From assembly GCF_034387475.1 (NCBI RefSeq), contig NZ_JAXCIL010000001.1:3348001-3412000 (forward strand): a DNA stretch of 64,000 bases. The letters run 5' to 3'. Below the pieces are notes generated by a model. It did not search any database, was not told the origin of the DNA, and saw only the letters and a program-made list of their open reading frames with translations. This DNA comes from Pseudomonas sp. Teo4. GTDB taxonomy: Bacteria; Pseudomonadota; Gammaproteobacteria; Pseudomonadales; Pseudomonadaceae. The position numbers and the translations under genes are program-made. This document shows positions 26,063 to 35,474 of this stretch, in pieces. Position 1 is the first letter of the stretch. Every line of letters begins with the position of its first letter.

Positions 26063-27487
26063 TTGGACAGAAATGCATCCGCTCGCCCTAGAAAAAGTTC
26101 CGAAGCCCAAGTTACTAAGATCGAGAGATTCCAGGTTCTTACCCCAAACTATGGCACCCCTGACTCGGCAGCAACTTCGATCAGTTCCGATTTAAACCTG
26201 GAGCCCACCAACAACGAAATACTCTACAACTTCCCAGTATTGCTAGACAGCGAGGGTCAACCTTGGGATATTGCCAACCTTTATCTGATTCATAAATATC
26301 ACTATACCCTCAATTACAACCACCGCACTTATGCATCCATCGCCGACCATCTTTTGGATTACCGAAGATTCTTGGATTCGGAAAACATAGACTACCTGCA
26401 TTTTCCAAAACTAAAACAACTCAAAGCAACCTATCGATTCAAGAAGCATATTGAAGGCGAAATCGACTCAGGCCGAATGACGCTTGACACTGGAAAGAAA
26501 AGAATGAGCGGCATCCACCGCTTCTACAAAAATATTATTAAGTTCAAGCTAATCGACCCTGAACTTATAGTGGAGGCCCCTTACAAAGAGGTCATTAGAT
26601 ATATAGAAACCACCACAGATTTTGGCTTGAAGACGTTTATCACCGTCTCATCGTCAGACTTGGCTCTACAGGGATCCAAGCCTTTACCAGATCCTGACTT
26701 CATTTACGATGACGGCAAGACAAAGCCTCTAACCATGCATGAGCAGATGGTTTTGTTAAAGGCGCTCAAGAAGTGCGACCGGGCCTATCAGCTACTCTTC
26801 TACCTTGCGATTTTCACTGGTGCCCGATTGCAGACACTCAGCACTATCAGGATCTGCGATCTTAATAGGCAACTGGACTACGAAGGTAATCTCAGACTTC
26901 CAGTGGGTGCAGGGACTGGCATCGATACAAAGAAAAAGGCGCGCATGACAATCATAATCCCTGGATGGTTGGTAGATGACCTCAAGATTTATATCCGCTG
27001 CAGCATTGCGCAAGGAAGGCGCGAGTCTTCGTATTACGGAGATACCGATTCAAATTACATATTCCTTACCAGTAAAGGAACACCCTTCTATACAAGCAAA
27101 CAGGAAATGAAAGAACGCCTCACGGCAGACCCGAACAGCTCAAATTTTGGCCAACCCTATTCACACACCGAGGGAGAAGCGGTTCGTCAGTTCCTGCAAA
27201 CCCTTATTCGGGATATTCAAAAAGCATCTCCAGGCTTTGAAAGATTTAAGTTCCACGATCTGCGGGCGACTTTTGGCATGAACCTACTAGAAGACGAGCT
27301 TGATAGACCTGACCGCAAACCCATAACCGCGATTCTGGAACTAGTCCAGCAACGCATGGGACACCGCAATAAAGAGATTACACTCCAATACCTAAACTAT
27401 AGGTCGAGAATCGAGTGGAAAAACCATGTGCGAGACCAATTCGAATCTAAGCTTTTTTCGCATGTTGTGCGGGGCCGTAGTGAATGA
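26063..27487 (+). CDS. tyrosine recombinase, first of a coupled trio (GmtY-like)
   Basis: The 474-residue frame opens at TTG 26063; no in-frame ATG lies nearby, so the exact start is uncertain. The catalytic domain shows the first Arg in FTGARLQTLSTI (about residue 252), HDLRATFG (about 398), MGHRNKEITLQYL with the Tyr nucleophile at about 441. The N-terminal 200 residues form the SAM-like arm/core-binding region (YASIADHLLDYRRFLDSENI). The stop overlaps the next start (ATGA, 27484-27487). It is AT-richer than the core genome. Its position one gene set away from the island end, followed by two more recombinase-like genes, matches gamma-mobile-trio elements as I remember them. Confidence 0.8.
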   Translation: MDRNASARPRKSSEAQVTKIERFQVLTPNYGTPDSAATSISSDLNLEPTNNEILYNFPVLLDSEGQPWDIANLYLIHKYHYTLNYNHRTYASIADHLLDYRRFLDSENIDYLHFPKLKQLKATYRFKKHIEGEIDSGRMTLDTGKKRMSGIHRFYKNIIKFKLIDPELIVEAPYKEVIRYIETTTDFGLKTFITVSSSDLALQGSKPLPDPDFIYDDGKTKPLTMHEQMVLLKALKKCDRAYQLLFYLAIFTGARLQTLSTIRICDLNRQLDYEGNLRLPVGAGTGIDTKKKARMTIIIPGWLVDDLKIYIRCSIAQGRRESSYYGDTDSNYIFLTSKGTPFYTSKQEMKERLTADPNSSNFGQPYSHTEGEAVRQFLQTLIRDIQKASPGFERFKFHDLRATFGMNLLEDELDRPDRKPITAILELVQQRMGHRNKEITLQYLNYRSRIEWKNHVRDQFESKLFSHVVRGRSE

Positions 27488-29429
27488 GCACCGCTAATGA
27501 TCCAGTCTTACGGCCCAGGAACGTCACGATCATCGATCTCTCGGACGTTACTACTACCATTCTGATCCCTGACTCGGTAGTTTTCCAACATGTACATAGA
27601 ACAAATTTTGTTGTACACAACTTAGATGTATCGTCATTCTGCTATAAGAAGCGTGCGCACGGCTCTAGCGGTCAAATCGGCGACAAGGTCGATCCAAATA
27701 GTCTGGATATCCACCGACTTAAGATCGCTCGCATAATCATCGAATTCATTCGAGGCCAAAATCTAGAAACCGCAAAGAAACATCGGCACTGGTTCAATCT
27801 TTTCTTCGCCTGGATTGACGCCAACTACGTCAACATAAGCCTCGATGATATAAATGACTTGAAGATGGCATACATAGGCTATACAACTCATTTAATTCAA
27901 AGAACACAGGCTACGCCCAAGAGCGGCAACCGCATCACAGCAACTGTGGCGACGAACCAGCAGAAAGCTGTGGCCAAACTTATCTCAATCATAACAGGGG
28001 AAGAACTGCGCATAATAAAATCATGGGCCACCAAATTAAACAAAAGCAAGCCAGGCATTGTAAAATCCGACAAACCTTCTTCAGATGAGCAAGATATCTG
28101 TTTCGCCGCACACATAAATTTCTTAGACGAAGTTCACCGGGTCATTGTGAATAATGAGCCCTACCCCCTCATGCTGACCCCAGCGCTGGGAGAACCATAT
28201 TACCTTCATGACGAAATCGGTTATCGAAAAACTCCCAACGTGCAATTGATGTATGAAGAGCTGAGGAAGTGCCCGACTCTCCCGCCGTTGGATGTGTTGA
28301 CCTCAGCCAGCGTCGATCTTTCTCGACTTAGTGACCGAGACAAAGCACTTGCCTATTCAGCTCTGAAAAAGAAGGTAACCGACTCAAATTCCGCGAACCG
28401 AAACTTATACCGTTCAAGAAACCTTGTAATCATGGCGATGGTTGCGGGCTTCACCAGTTTGATTGCAGCAACTGGCAGCAACTCGTCTGTTATTGCAGAA
28501 GTTGAGCCAACAGACTTCAAACCGCTTCCAACCTCCAAAGGCATGCGCATGCTGGGTATAAAAGGCCGGGCGAACGGAAAGGCGGTATCTCCCGAATTCG
28601 GCGCCAGGTACAGCAGCACCTACAACAAAATTCTGGAATTGCGTCGTTGGCTTTTGGGCTCTGATGAATCCCTCTCCTTTTTCCATTCCCTAAGCGAGAC
28701 GGTAGATACTCCACCATCCTAGCCGCCCACTTACAGGCTTATAAGTCGTTACTTAACAAGCTGATGCCTAATGTGCGCTGGGTCACGCCTATGGAGTACA
28801 GGAAGAATGTCAGCTATCAATACTTAAAGTTAAGTAATGGCGACACTTTGCTAACTGCACAGAAGCTCGGCAATACCGTACGCACCGTTGAAAGCCATTA
28901 CGGTCGTCCATCCCTAGAAGATCTGGCTCAAGAGTTCAGCGCGTTCTTCGATGCCATGCAGGGCGCTGCCTTGGCACGAGGACGGAATCAGAATGTTATT
29001 CCGGTGAAAATCATTGAAGCAGAACCAGACGCGTTAACGATTCCGGGCGGCTCCTGCCTATCTGCAGCAAGAGAACCCACATTGGCATCAGGCTTCACGA
29101 GCTTGTCGCCAACACCGTCATGCCGTGAACCAGAATATTGTGTTTTCTGTAAGTACTATGCCGTTCATGCTGACGTTACAGACCTCAAGCGCCTTCTCTC
29201 CATTAAATTTATTATTGAAGCCAGCCAACCGCATTATGATTCAGACAGATGGACGGAAAATATGTACCCTCTCCAGTACCGGATTAATGAGATTATCGGC
29301 CTAGTTACGGAACAAATTGATAACCAGTCATTGATTGAACAAGTTGAAGAGCAAGTAAGTAGCGGTGAACTTGACCCGTTCTGGGCAACTCATCTAGACG
29401 CACTAGTTTATATGGGCTACGTGTCATGA
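27484..29429 (+). pseudogene. second recombinase-like protein of the trio, one frameshift
   Basis: Starts MSTANDPVLRPRNVTIIDLS at ATG 27484. It breaks in a T5 run near 28685 and continues FPKRDGRYSTILAAHLQAY to the stop at 29427-29429, giving about 648 residues. The fold looks like a tyrosine recombinase, but the first catalytic Arg position reads AATGSNSSVIAEV with no Arg. WVTPMEYRKNVSYQYL, then TVRTVESHYGRP, supply Arg, His and Tyr. It may be a catalytically weakened partner. ATGA overlaps join it to both neighbours, so all three proteins are probably made in fixed ratio and act together. Confidence 0.65.
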
Positions 29430-31612
29430 ATATTGAAGAACGACTGCGCCTCAGCCCCACGCAAAGAAACTACCCGCCTCAGAATTATGTTCCATCAGAG
29501 GGGGCACTCTCGACCCCACCAGATTTTATCATATCACGAGACACTGATGGGAAGCCGCTGAGCTTGTATAAGCATGACGTATGGCGCATGGGAGCGTATT
29601 CCACCTATAACATTACCTACTCTTTTATCGGCTGGCATAGTGATAATACGTCACCACTGTATGAAGCCATTCAACGTGAAATGAAAACTATACAGTTTTC
29701 AAGACTTTATTTATTCCCGAAGGCTAGAAAAGTACAAAGCGTGGCCGTACATGCCCTGCGGTCACTCGCTGCCATGGCACTGTCAAATAGCATAACTATA
29801 AAAGAGCTCATCACACAGCAACGCCATGAGGCAAAAATCTTAAGAGCCATCGCCGCGACCCCTAAGCACTCCACAGCCGATCTTTTTGTCAGACTGCTTC
29901 GTGACATAAATATTATAAGCAAAACGTCTCAGCACTCCGGCCTTGCAATTTTGGAAGGCCTGTCCATGCGAGCTGAAGGCATTCTACAGTCAATGTTCCC
30001 CGAAACTGATCGTCGCGAACAGACTTGGTTAATTCCATCCCGCATCTACGCAGCAATTATTAACGAATTCGCGGTCAATCTCGACACCTTTAACTCCATG
30101 AGCGCCAAAATCATCGAGTTCTACAGCCGTCGTCAAGATGAGCCAGAGTACGGCTATCCGCTCAGCAACCCACCCACTGGCAAGAAAATTGATCACTGGG
30201 AAGCGGCGATGACCTGCTTAGGTTTGAGCGATGACCTGTTGAACCTCGGCATAACCAATCTTGCCAAGCTGAACGCTTACCTTAATGAAGTCATTGCAAT
30301 CGCCAAGTTCTGGATACATATATTTTCTGGCATGCGTGACGACGAGGTCAGTAAGCTTGCATGTAATGCCCTCCAAACCATCCGAATAAATGGCCAAGAG
30401 ATTCCGGTCATTATGGGCAACACCTACAAAGGAGCATCGGAAAACTACACCCCGACTACCTGGATCACCTCACCAGCAGTGAAGAAAGCGTTCGATGCGG
30501 CGATCGCCATCGGCAGTATAGCTCGCATAAAAAACGCCTATCCACAACTGGAAGACAGTCGGTATCCGCTTTTCCCCATGCTAACTCATACGAAGAGTGT
30601 AACTCAATCATTCCACTTTGAGGTTCCAATTAGGGCCTCATTTAAAATCTCAGTTCCGCTGCGCAAAAACCCAGTGTTTTTGGTGACCGAGAGCGACATC
30701 CGTGAGTTAGAAATGTTCGATGGATTTACGGATTGGCGAGGGATACCGGGTTTGGAGGTAGGCAAACCTTGGCCCTTGAAAAGCCATCAATGCAGGCGGT
30801 CTCTTGCGGTCTATGCAGCTAGATCAGGAATGGTTTCGTTAGGTTCCATGGCACTTCAGTACAAACATCTAACTGAATTTATGACATCGTACTATCGACA
30901 CGGGAGTGCTTTCGCTATCAACTTTGTCATCGACCCCGAACAAAAGCTGCTCATTGATGACATAGATACTCAAATCAAACTCAGGCAGTACGAGCTTTAC
31001 GAAGCAGATGTTATCAATTCGTCATCCCCTCTCTGGGGCGGGGAGGGAAACCGAATCCAAGTTGCGGAGGATCGAGGTAAACCGCTGATAATAACCACAG
31101 ACAGGAAGTTTACTAAGCAAAAATTTGAGCGGGGCGAAATGGTTTACAAAGAAGGCCCTGCAGGCGGCTGCACGAACCCCAACCCGTGTGCCCTCATCAA
31201 ATTTACAAATCTGACCCCTTGCGTTGACTGCAGCCATTCAATACTTAGTGCGAAATCTATGCCCAAGATCAATAAAGCGATAACGACCCATAGGAAAGCA
31301 TTGATCCACCTTCCAGAAAATAGCCGTTCCGTGAACAAATCATCTCGGAGATATCGAGCATCACCGCTGCAGTCAAAAAAGCCGGATACGGCGAACTTCT
31401 GGAGGCTTAAGTTGGTTAGCAATAGTCACTATATTGAGGCGCTCGACCGGCTTGTGCTTGAAGGCAGAGAGATCAACCTCGACTCTGTAGCGCTAGGTGC
31501 TGGGAGGAAGAGAGGCTCGATAAAGAGGGGGCGCTCAAGTCAAGCCGCCTTGGTGAAGTTAATTGATGACACGGCGGCTCAGCAACGCGCGCCCAAGCGG
31601 CGCCGATTCTGA
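29426..31612 (+). CDS. third recombinase of the trio (VPA1269-like integrase), 728 aa
   Basis: ATG 29426 overlaps the previous stop. Catalytic candidates are Arg in FSGMRDDEVSKL (about residue 301), SHQCRRSLAVYA (about 452), LQYKHL (about 478) and the Tyr pair in TSYYRHGS (about 489). A Cys-rich block CTNPNPCALIKFTNLTPCVDC follows at about 580 and may bind zinc; long proteins of this kind often end so. The annotated stop is at 31612. The adjacent frame then reads LKSKKPAAKPKTQRLNDTAV and a coiled-coil tail ending at 31777-31779, so a late frameshift may have truncated it. It is the terminal gene before the island boundary. Confidence 0.7.
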   Translation: MNIEERLRLSPTQRNYPPQNYVPSEGALSTPPDFIISRDTDGKPLSLYKHDVWRMGAYSTYNITYSFIGWHSDNTSPLYEAIQREMKTIQFSRLYLFPKARKVQSVAVHALRSLAAMALSNSITIKELITQQRHEAKILRAIAATPKHSTADLFVRLLRDINIISKTSQHSGLAILEGLSMRAEGILQSMFPETDRREQTWLIPSRIYAAIINEFAVNLDTFNSMSAKIIEFYSRRQDEPEYGYPLSNPPTGKKIDHWEAAMTCLGLSDDLLNLGITNLAKLNAYLNEVIAIAKFWIHIFSGMRDDEVSKLACNALQTIRINGQEIPVIMGNTYKGASENYTPTTWITSPAVKKAFDAAIAIGSIARIKNAYPQLEDSRYPLFPMLTHTKSVTQSFHFEVPIRASFKISVPLRKNPVFLVTESDIRELEMFDGFTDWRGIPGLEVGKPWPLKSHQCRRSLAVYAARSGMVSLGSMALQYKHLTEFMTSYYRHGSAFAINFVIDPEQKLLIDDIDTQIKLRQYELYEADVINSSSPLWGGEGNRIQVAEDRGKPLIITTDRKFTKQKFERGEMVYKEGPAGGCTNPNPCALIKFTNLTPCVDCSHSILSAKSMPKINKAITTHRKALIHLPENSRSVNKSSRRYRASPLQSKKPDTANFWRLKLVSNSHYIEALDRLVLEGREINLDSVALGAGRKRGSIKRGRSSQAALVKLIDDTAAQQRAPKRRRF

Positions 31613-31799
31613 AGAGTAAGAAGCCAGCCGCCAAGCCTAAGACCCAACGCCTTAATGACACAGCGGTTCGGAAGAGTGAGCTCTATCAGAAGACGCTTCA
31701 GAAGCTGGTTTCCATCCAGTTTGAGAATCATCGACTCAGAATGCGGATCGCGGAATTGGAGTCGGCATCCTCAACCTGAGTGCCTCCTGGTCATGTGGT

Positions 31800-31890
31800 T
31801 TGGGGGTGGGTTTGGAGGTTGGGTCTGAGGGTTGGGTCTGGGGGTTGGGTCTGGGGTTGGGTCTGGGGTTGGGTCTGGGGTTGAGTCTGG
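31800..31890. repeat. G-rich tandem repeats, GGGTCTGGGGTT unit
   Basis: At least six units of about 12 bases with single-base variants (GGGTCTGAGGGTT, GGGTCTGGGGGTT, GGGTCTGGGGTT). Four or more closely spaced G3-G5 runs make G-quadruplex formation possible. Confidence 0.85.
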
Positions 31891-32183
31891 GCTGTAGGAA
31901 TGAGCGTCTGAGCAGGAAACGCTTGGGCGCTCCAGCCTTCACATGGCCAGCGGCACACCGAGGTTGCAGATTTTCTCGCTGGCAGACGGCAGTTCTGAAA
32001 GCGGTGTTCGAGCTCGCTCAGTTTTGGCCAGGAGCTGGGCTGAAGGTCGGCTGGTGCTTGGTTGTGCTCAGGCCCCCTGTACATAATCTATCCCACGAGC
32101 GATGGGCATCTAGTCCGATTGCTGGTCGGCGCAAAGGGATAGGTATGAGGGTACAGGCACCTGGAGGTGTCCATATCATCCTG

Positions 32184-32199
32184 CTGTCCATATGGACAG
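32184..32199. promoter_or_regulatory. 16-base perfect palindrome near the island end (possible recombinase site)
   Basis: CTGTCCATATGGACAG is exactly symmetrical. Related half sites GGTGTCCATAT (32166) and GGTGTCCACAC (about 32242) flank it. Clustered copies of one motif within 80 bases of the junction suggest recombinase binding sites. Confidence 0.45.
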
Positions 32200-32265
32200 G
32201 GACAGATGCAGGACATGCCCAGTGAAATCGGGGCCTTCCGGGGTGTCCACACTATCCCCTCTTTG

Positions 32266-33014
32266 GATTGTCAAGACACCCTGCTGTCGTTCGTCGCCAG
32301 CGTGCAACTGACCAGCAACGACATGTTGCATGTGGGCGACTGGATCGAAATGCCTCAGGTCGGCGCCGATGGCGATGTGGTGGACATCACCCTGCATACG
32401 GTCAAGGTACAGAACTTCGACAAGACCATTGTCTCGATTCCCACCTGGCGCCTGATGAGCGAGTCGTTCCGCAACTACCGAGGCATGCAGCAGTCCGGCG
32501 GACGGCGCATCAAGCGCAGCCTGTTCATCGACGCGGCCGGCGTGCGTTTTCTGACCCGCGAAGAGGAACAGCGCCTGACCCAGGTGAGCCTGCTCGGCGA
32601 CTATCTGGCTGCAAAGCGCCAGGAGCTTCAGACCTGGAACGAGGCGCAGGGGCCGGTGGCGGAGCTGTCGGCCAACCACCGCAAGCTGACCAACATCGGC
32701 ACCTTCCGGGCCTTTGCCCTGGCCTACCTGAAGAACCACCCGAACGTGCACCCGAACATGACCTGCATGGTGCGGCAGATGCAGACCACCGCCGAAGGTG
32801 TCCGCTGGAAATCTACTGCTTTACCACCACCACGGTGTGGGCGGAATACGAGCGGATTCAGGGAGACATCTTCGACTACCTGCTGGCGGTGTTGCCGGAG
32901 TTTGGCCTGAGTCTGTATCAGCAGCCCAGTGGCAATGACATGCGGGTGGGGTTGGCGGGGCGCGCAGTGGCAAAGCCTGAGACGCATCGTCTTGAGGATT
33001 TGAGCGAGGCTTGA
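32266..33014 (+). pseudogene. mscS-family mechanosensitive channel, 3' part only (island insertion site)
   Basis: From about 32268 the frame reads [20 protein letters not shown], then [20 protein letters not shown] and [20 protein letters not shown]. This is the beta domain of YbdG/MscS-type channels starting just after the pore helix. The pore and N-terminal helices are absent; the upstream sequence is island DNA. A missing C near 32805 (GGTGTCCGCTG for GGTGTCCCGCTG) shifts the frame, after which [20 protein letters not shown] and the C-terminus ending HRLEDLSEA are seen. The truncation is real, since the composition and content change abruptly; the shift is probably error. The 5' part should lie at the other island end. 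Confidence 0.85.
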
Positions 33015-33142
33015 GATTACCGGGGCCGCTTGGCAGCCCTTTCGCTGCGGTTCATCGCCACGCCAAGCCGGCTCATACAGTGATCTGGAGGTCGGCGTGG
33101 TACAGATGGGGCAACTGTCTTGTGTTGCCTGTATCGGCCTCA

Positions 33143-33212
33143 TCGCCGGCAAGCCGGCTCCCACAGGTACGGCAGTGATGCGCTCTATGTGGGAGCCGGC
33201 TTGCCGGCGATA
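33143..33212. repeat. REP-type inverted pair (tcgccggcaagccggctcc family)
   Basis: TCGCCGGCAAGCCGGCTCCC at 33143 faces its complement at about 33188-33212. It lies between the convergent mscS remnant and the AEC transporter gene. Confidence 0.8.
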
Positions 33213-33223
33213 GGGCTCCCTTG

Positions 33224-34158
33224 TTACCCCGCATACCCCAACAGGTACAACAGCCCGGTCAAGGTCACCAGCGACGCCACCGTCGACAGCAAAATCGTCC
33301 GCGAAATCAACCCGGCCTCGCGGTTGTAGTACTCCGCCAGCATGAACGGCCCGGTCCCGGTCGGCAGCGCCGCCAGCAGCACGGCCGAAGCCGCCCACAT
33401 GGTCGGCAGGCTGAACACCTTGAACGCCAATACCCAAGTCAGTGCCGGCTGCCCCACCAGCTTCAGGCCCACCAACGGCCAAGGACTGGCCTGCGTACCC
33501 GTGCGTTTTTCCGCCAGGAATGCCCCTAGGGAAATCAAGGCACAGGGCGTGGTTGCCAACGCCAGCATGTCGAGAAAGTGCATCACCGGCTCCGCCAGCC
33601 CCATTCCGGACATGGCCCAGGCAGCCCCGCCAGTGGCGAAATCACCAACGGGTTCTTTGCCAGCGCCTTGCTCACCAGCAAGATGGCGCGGCCGATCTGG
33701 CGTTCTTCCTGCAGGCCGACCTCGATCAGCGTCAGGGAAACCGCGAACACCAGGCAAACCACGATCAACGACGAAATCAGCGCCGGTTGCAGGCCTGGCT
33801 GACCAAACAGCAGCAGACACAGCGGGATGCCGATATAACCGGTGTTGGCGTAACCGGCGCTGAGCCCGTCGATGCTGGCCGCAACCAAACCATGGCCGCT
33901 GTACAGGCGCCAGCCCAGCGTGGCCACGAACATCGCCAGCGCCCCGGCACCAAAGGCAACAATGAACCCCGGGTGCCAGATCTCGCTCCAGGTCGCCGTC
34001 GCGGTAACCTTGAACAGCAGCGCCGGCAGGCACAGCCAGACCACCATCTTGTTGATCTCGGCGGCGGCCTTGTCGCCGAGCTTGTTGGTCTTGCGGCACA
34101 GGTAGCCGACCAGGATCAGGGCAAAGATCGGCGCGACGATGACGAAGATGGTATGCAT
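33224..34158 (-). pseudogene. AEC-family (auxin efflux carrier-type) transporter, one frameshift
   Basis: ATG 34158 opens MHTIFVIVAPIFALILVGYL, a TM helix at the extreme N-terminus as in AEC permeases. NTGYIGIPLCLLLFGQPGLQ carries the conserved N-x-G-x-x-G/P segment. The frame breaks near 33625 (GGCGGGGCTGCC region) and resumes AWAMSGMGLAEPVMHFLDML to the end LLYLLGYAG at 33224. About 311 residues and ten TM helices, normal for the family. AEC proteins export or import malonate, auxin-like or other organic acids; the substrate is unknown. It starts one base after the stop of the EamA gene, so the two form an operon. Confidence 0.85.
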
Positions 34159-34159
34159 G

Positions 34160-35034
34160 TCAGGCCTTGCCGGTCTGCGGGGTGTGCGCCCGGCTACCCA
34201 GGCGGCTCATCCACACCGAAGCCAGGATGATCGCGCCACCGATGAACAACCGCCCCAGTGGCTCGTCCTGGTTCCAGATCAGCAGGTTGAGCAACAGCCC
34301 CACCGGCACATGCAAGTTGTTCATCACCGCCAGGGTTGCCCCGGATACCATGCAGGCACCCTTGTTCCACCAGTACAGGCCCAACGCGGTCGGGCACAGC
34401 CCCAGGAACAACAACACCAGCCACTGCACATCGGTGCTTGGCAGATGCTGGGCATTGCCGAACAGCAGGAACGCGGGCAGCACCACCATCAGCGCGCCCA
34501 GGTAGAAGTAGCCGAAACGCTTGTAATGCGGCAGGTCACTGGGGTGCCGGGCAACCAGGTGGCGGTACAGCACCTGCCCGGCGGCATAGGTGAAGTTGGC
34601 CAGTTGCAGCAGCAGGAAACCGACGAAGAACTCACCGCTGATGGTGTCGAAGCGGATCACCGCAGCGCCGGCCACCGCCACCAGGCCGCCAGCAGCGCCC
34701 AAGGGTTGAAGCGGCGGTTCAAGGCATCCTCGATCAACGTCACATGCAGCGGCGTGAGGATGGTGAACAGCAGCACTTCGGGCACGGTCAGCACGCGGAA
34801 GCTCAGGTACAGGCAGACGTAGGTGATGCCGTATTGCAGCGCGCCGATCAGCAGCATCGAGCGCATGAAGCGCGGCTCGACCTGGCGCCAGCGGGTCAGT
34901 GGCAAGAACACCAGGCCCGCCAGCACCACCCTGGCCAGCACCGCAAAATAACTGTCGACGTGCCCGGCCAGGTACTCGCCGATCAGGCTGAAGGAAAACG
35001 CCTGGATCAGCGCGACGATAATCAGGTAGCCCAT
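34160..35034 (-). pseudogene. EamA-family (carboxylate/amino acid/amine) transporter, one frameshift
   Basis: ATG 35034 opens MGYLIIVALIQAFSFSLIGE. Ten TM helices in two five-helix repeats are expected. The first repeat reads FAVLARVVLAGLVFLPLTRW and LTVPEVLLFTILTPLHVTLI. After a shift near 34690 the second continues FFVGFLLLQLANFTYAAGQV and PTALGLYWWNKGACMVSGAT, ending AHTPQTGKA at 34160. About 291 residues, normal for EamA/10-TMS exporters. Similar Pseudomonas proteins are annotated as carboxylate/amino acid/amine transporters; direction and substrate are not shown by sequence. Immediately upstream of the AEC gene. Confidence 0.85.
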
Positions 35035-35144
35035 GGTTGCCTCTCGTGGATCAAGGCGGCGACCTTAGCGGGTTGCGGCCAATCTGTTCAACCATACGGA
35101 GTGTGCGGGCAGGCGCTTGGTCCATGTATTGAGGTGGCGCGTAA

Positions 35145-35363
35145 ATCGAGCGCCGCCCGCGGCGCATCGCGAGCAAGGCTCGCTCCTACGTTTGTTTACG
35201 GCCAGTAACGCCTGTGACAGGCGCGCGCGACCGCCTTGTTTGTTTGACTCGATATCACGCCATGCTCCAAAGCGCCCGCGCGCAAATTCCACAGACATAA
35301 CTGGCCCGAAACAAACGTAGGAGCGAGCCTTGCTCGCGATGCGCCGCGCGGGCGGCGCTCGAT
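35145..35363. repeat. large inverted repeat, 53/55-base arms
   Basis: Left arm 35145-35197 and right arm 35309-35363 are complementary except for a 2-base gap in the GCCGCCCGCG block. Each contains the tcgcgagcaaggctcgctcc hairpin common in Pseudomonas. A 111-base centre separates them. It may be a small non-autonomous repeat element or REP cluster; no gene lies inside. Confidence 0.85.
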
Positions 35364-35394
35364 CTCACGAACGATGAAAATCCCATGACGAGCA

Positions 35395-35422
35395 CAAAAA
35401 AGCCCGGCCATCGAGGCCGGGC
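35395..35422 (-). terminator. rho-independent terminator of azoR
   Basis: GCCCGGCC-ATCGA-GGCCGGGC with a run of six A on the left becomes a stem followed by six T on the minus strand, 53 bases after the azoR stop. Confidence 0.85.
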
Positions 35423-35474
35423 AGGTACACCCAAAGGAGCAACAAAGGTGTCAGGGTTGGGAATTCGGTACGGC

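Larger units (their letters stand above)
31780..32265. other. right end of the island, non-coding
   Basis: Between the last recombinase tail and the chromosomal mscS remnant. It holds the G-rich repeats and the TGTCCA-type palindromes. A 97-codon minus-strand frame here is just translated repeat sequence at one end and is not supported. Confidence 0.5.

Noticed and set aside
31800..31890. CRISPR array
   Set aside because: Units are contiguous 12-mers without spacers; no cas genes in the window.
31791..32084. 97-codon minus-strand frame rich in Thr-Gln-Pro repeats
   Set aside because: The repeats are just the translation of the G-rich array; no start signal or recognisable domain.
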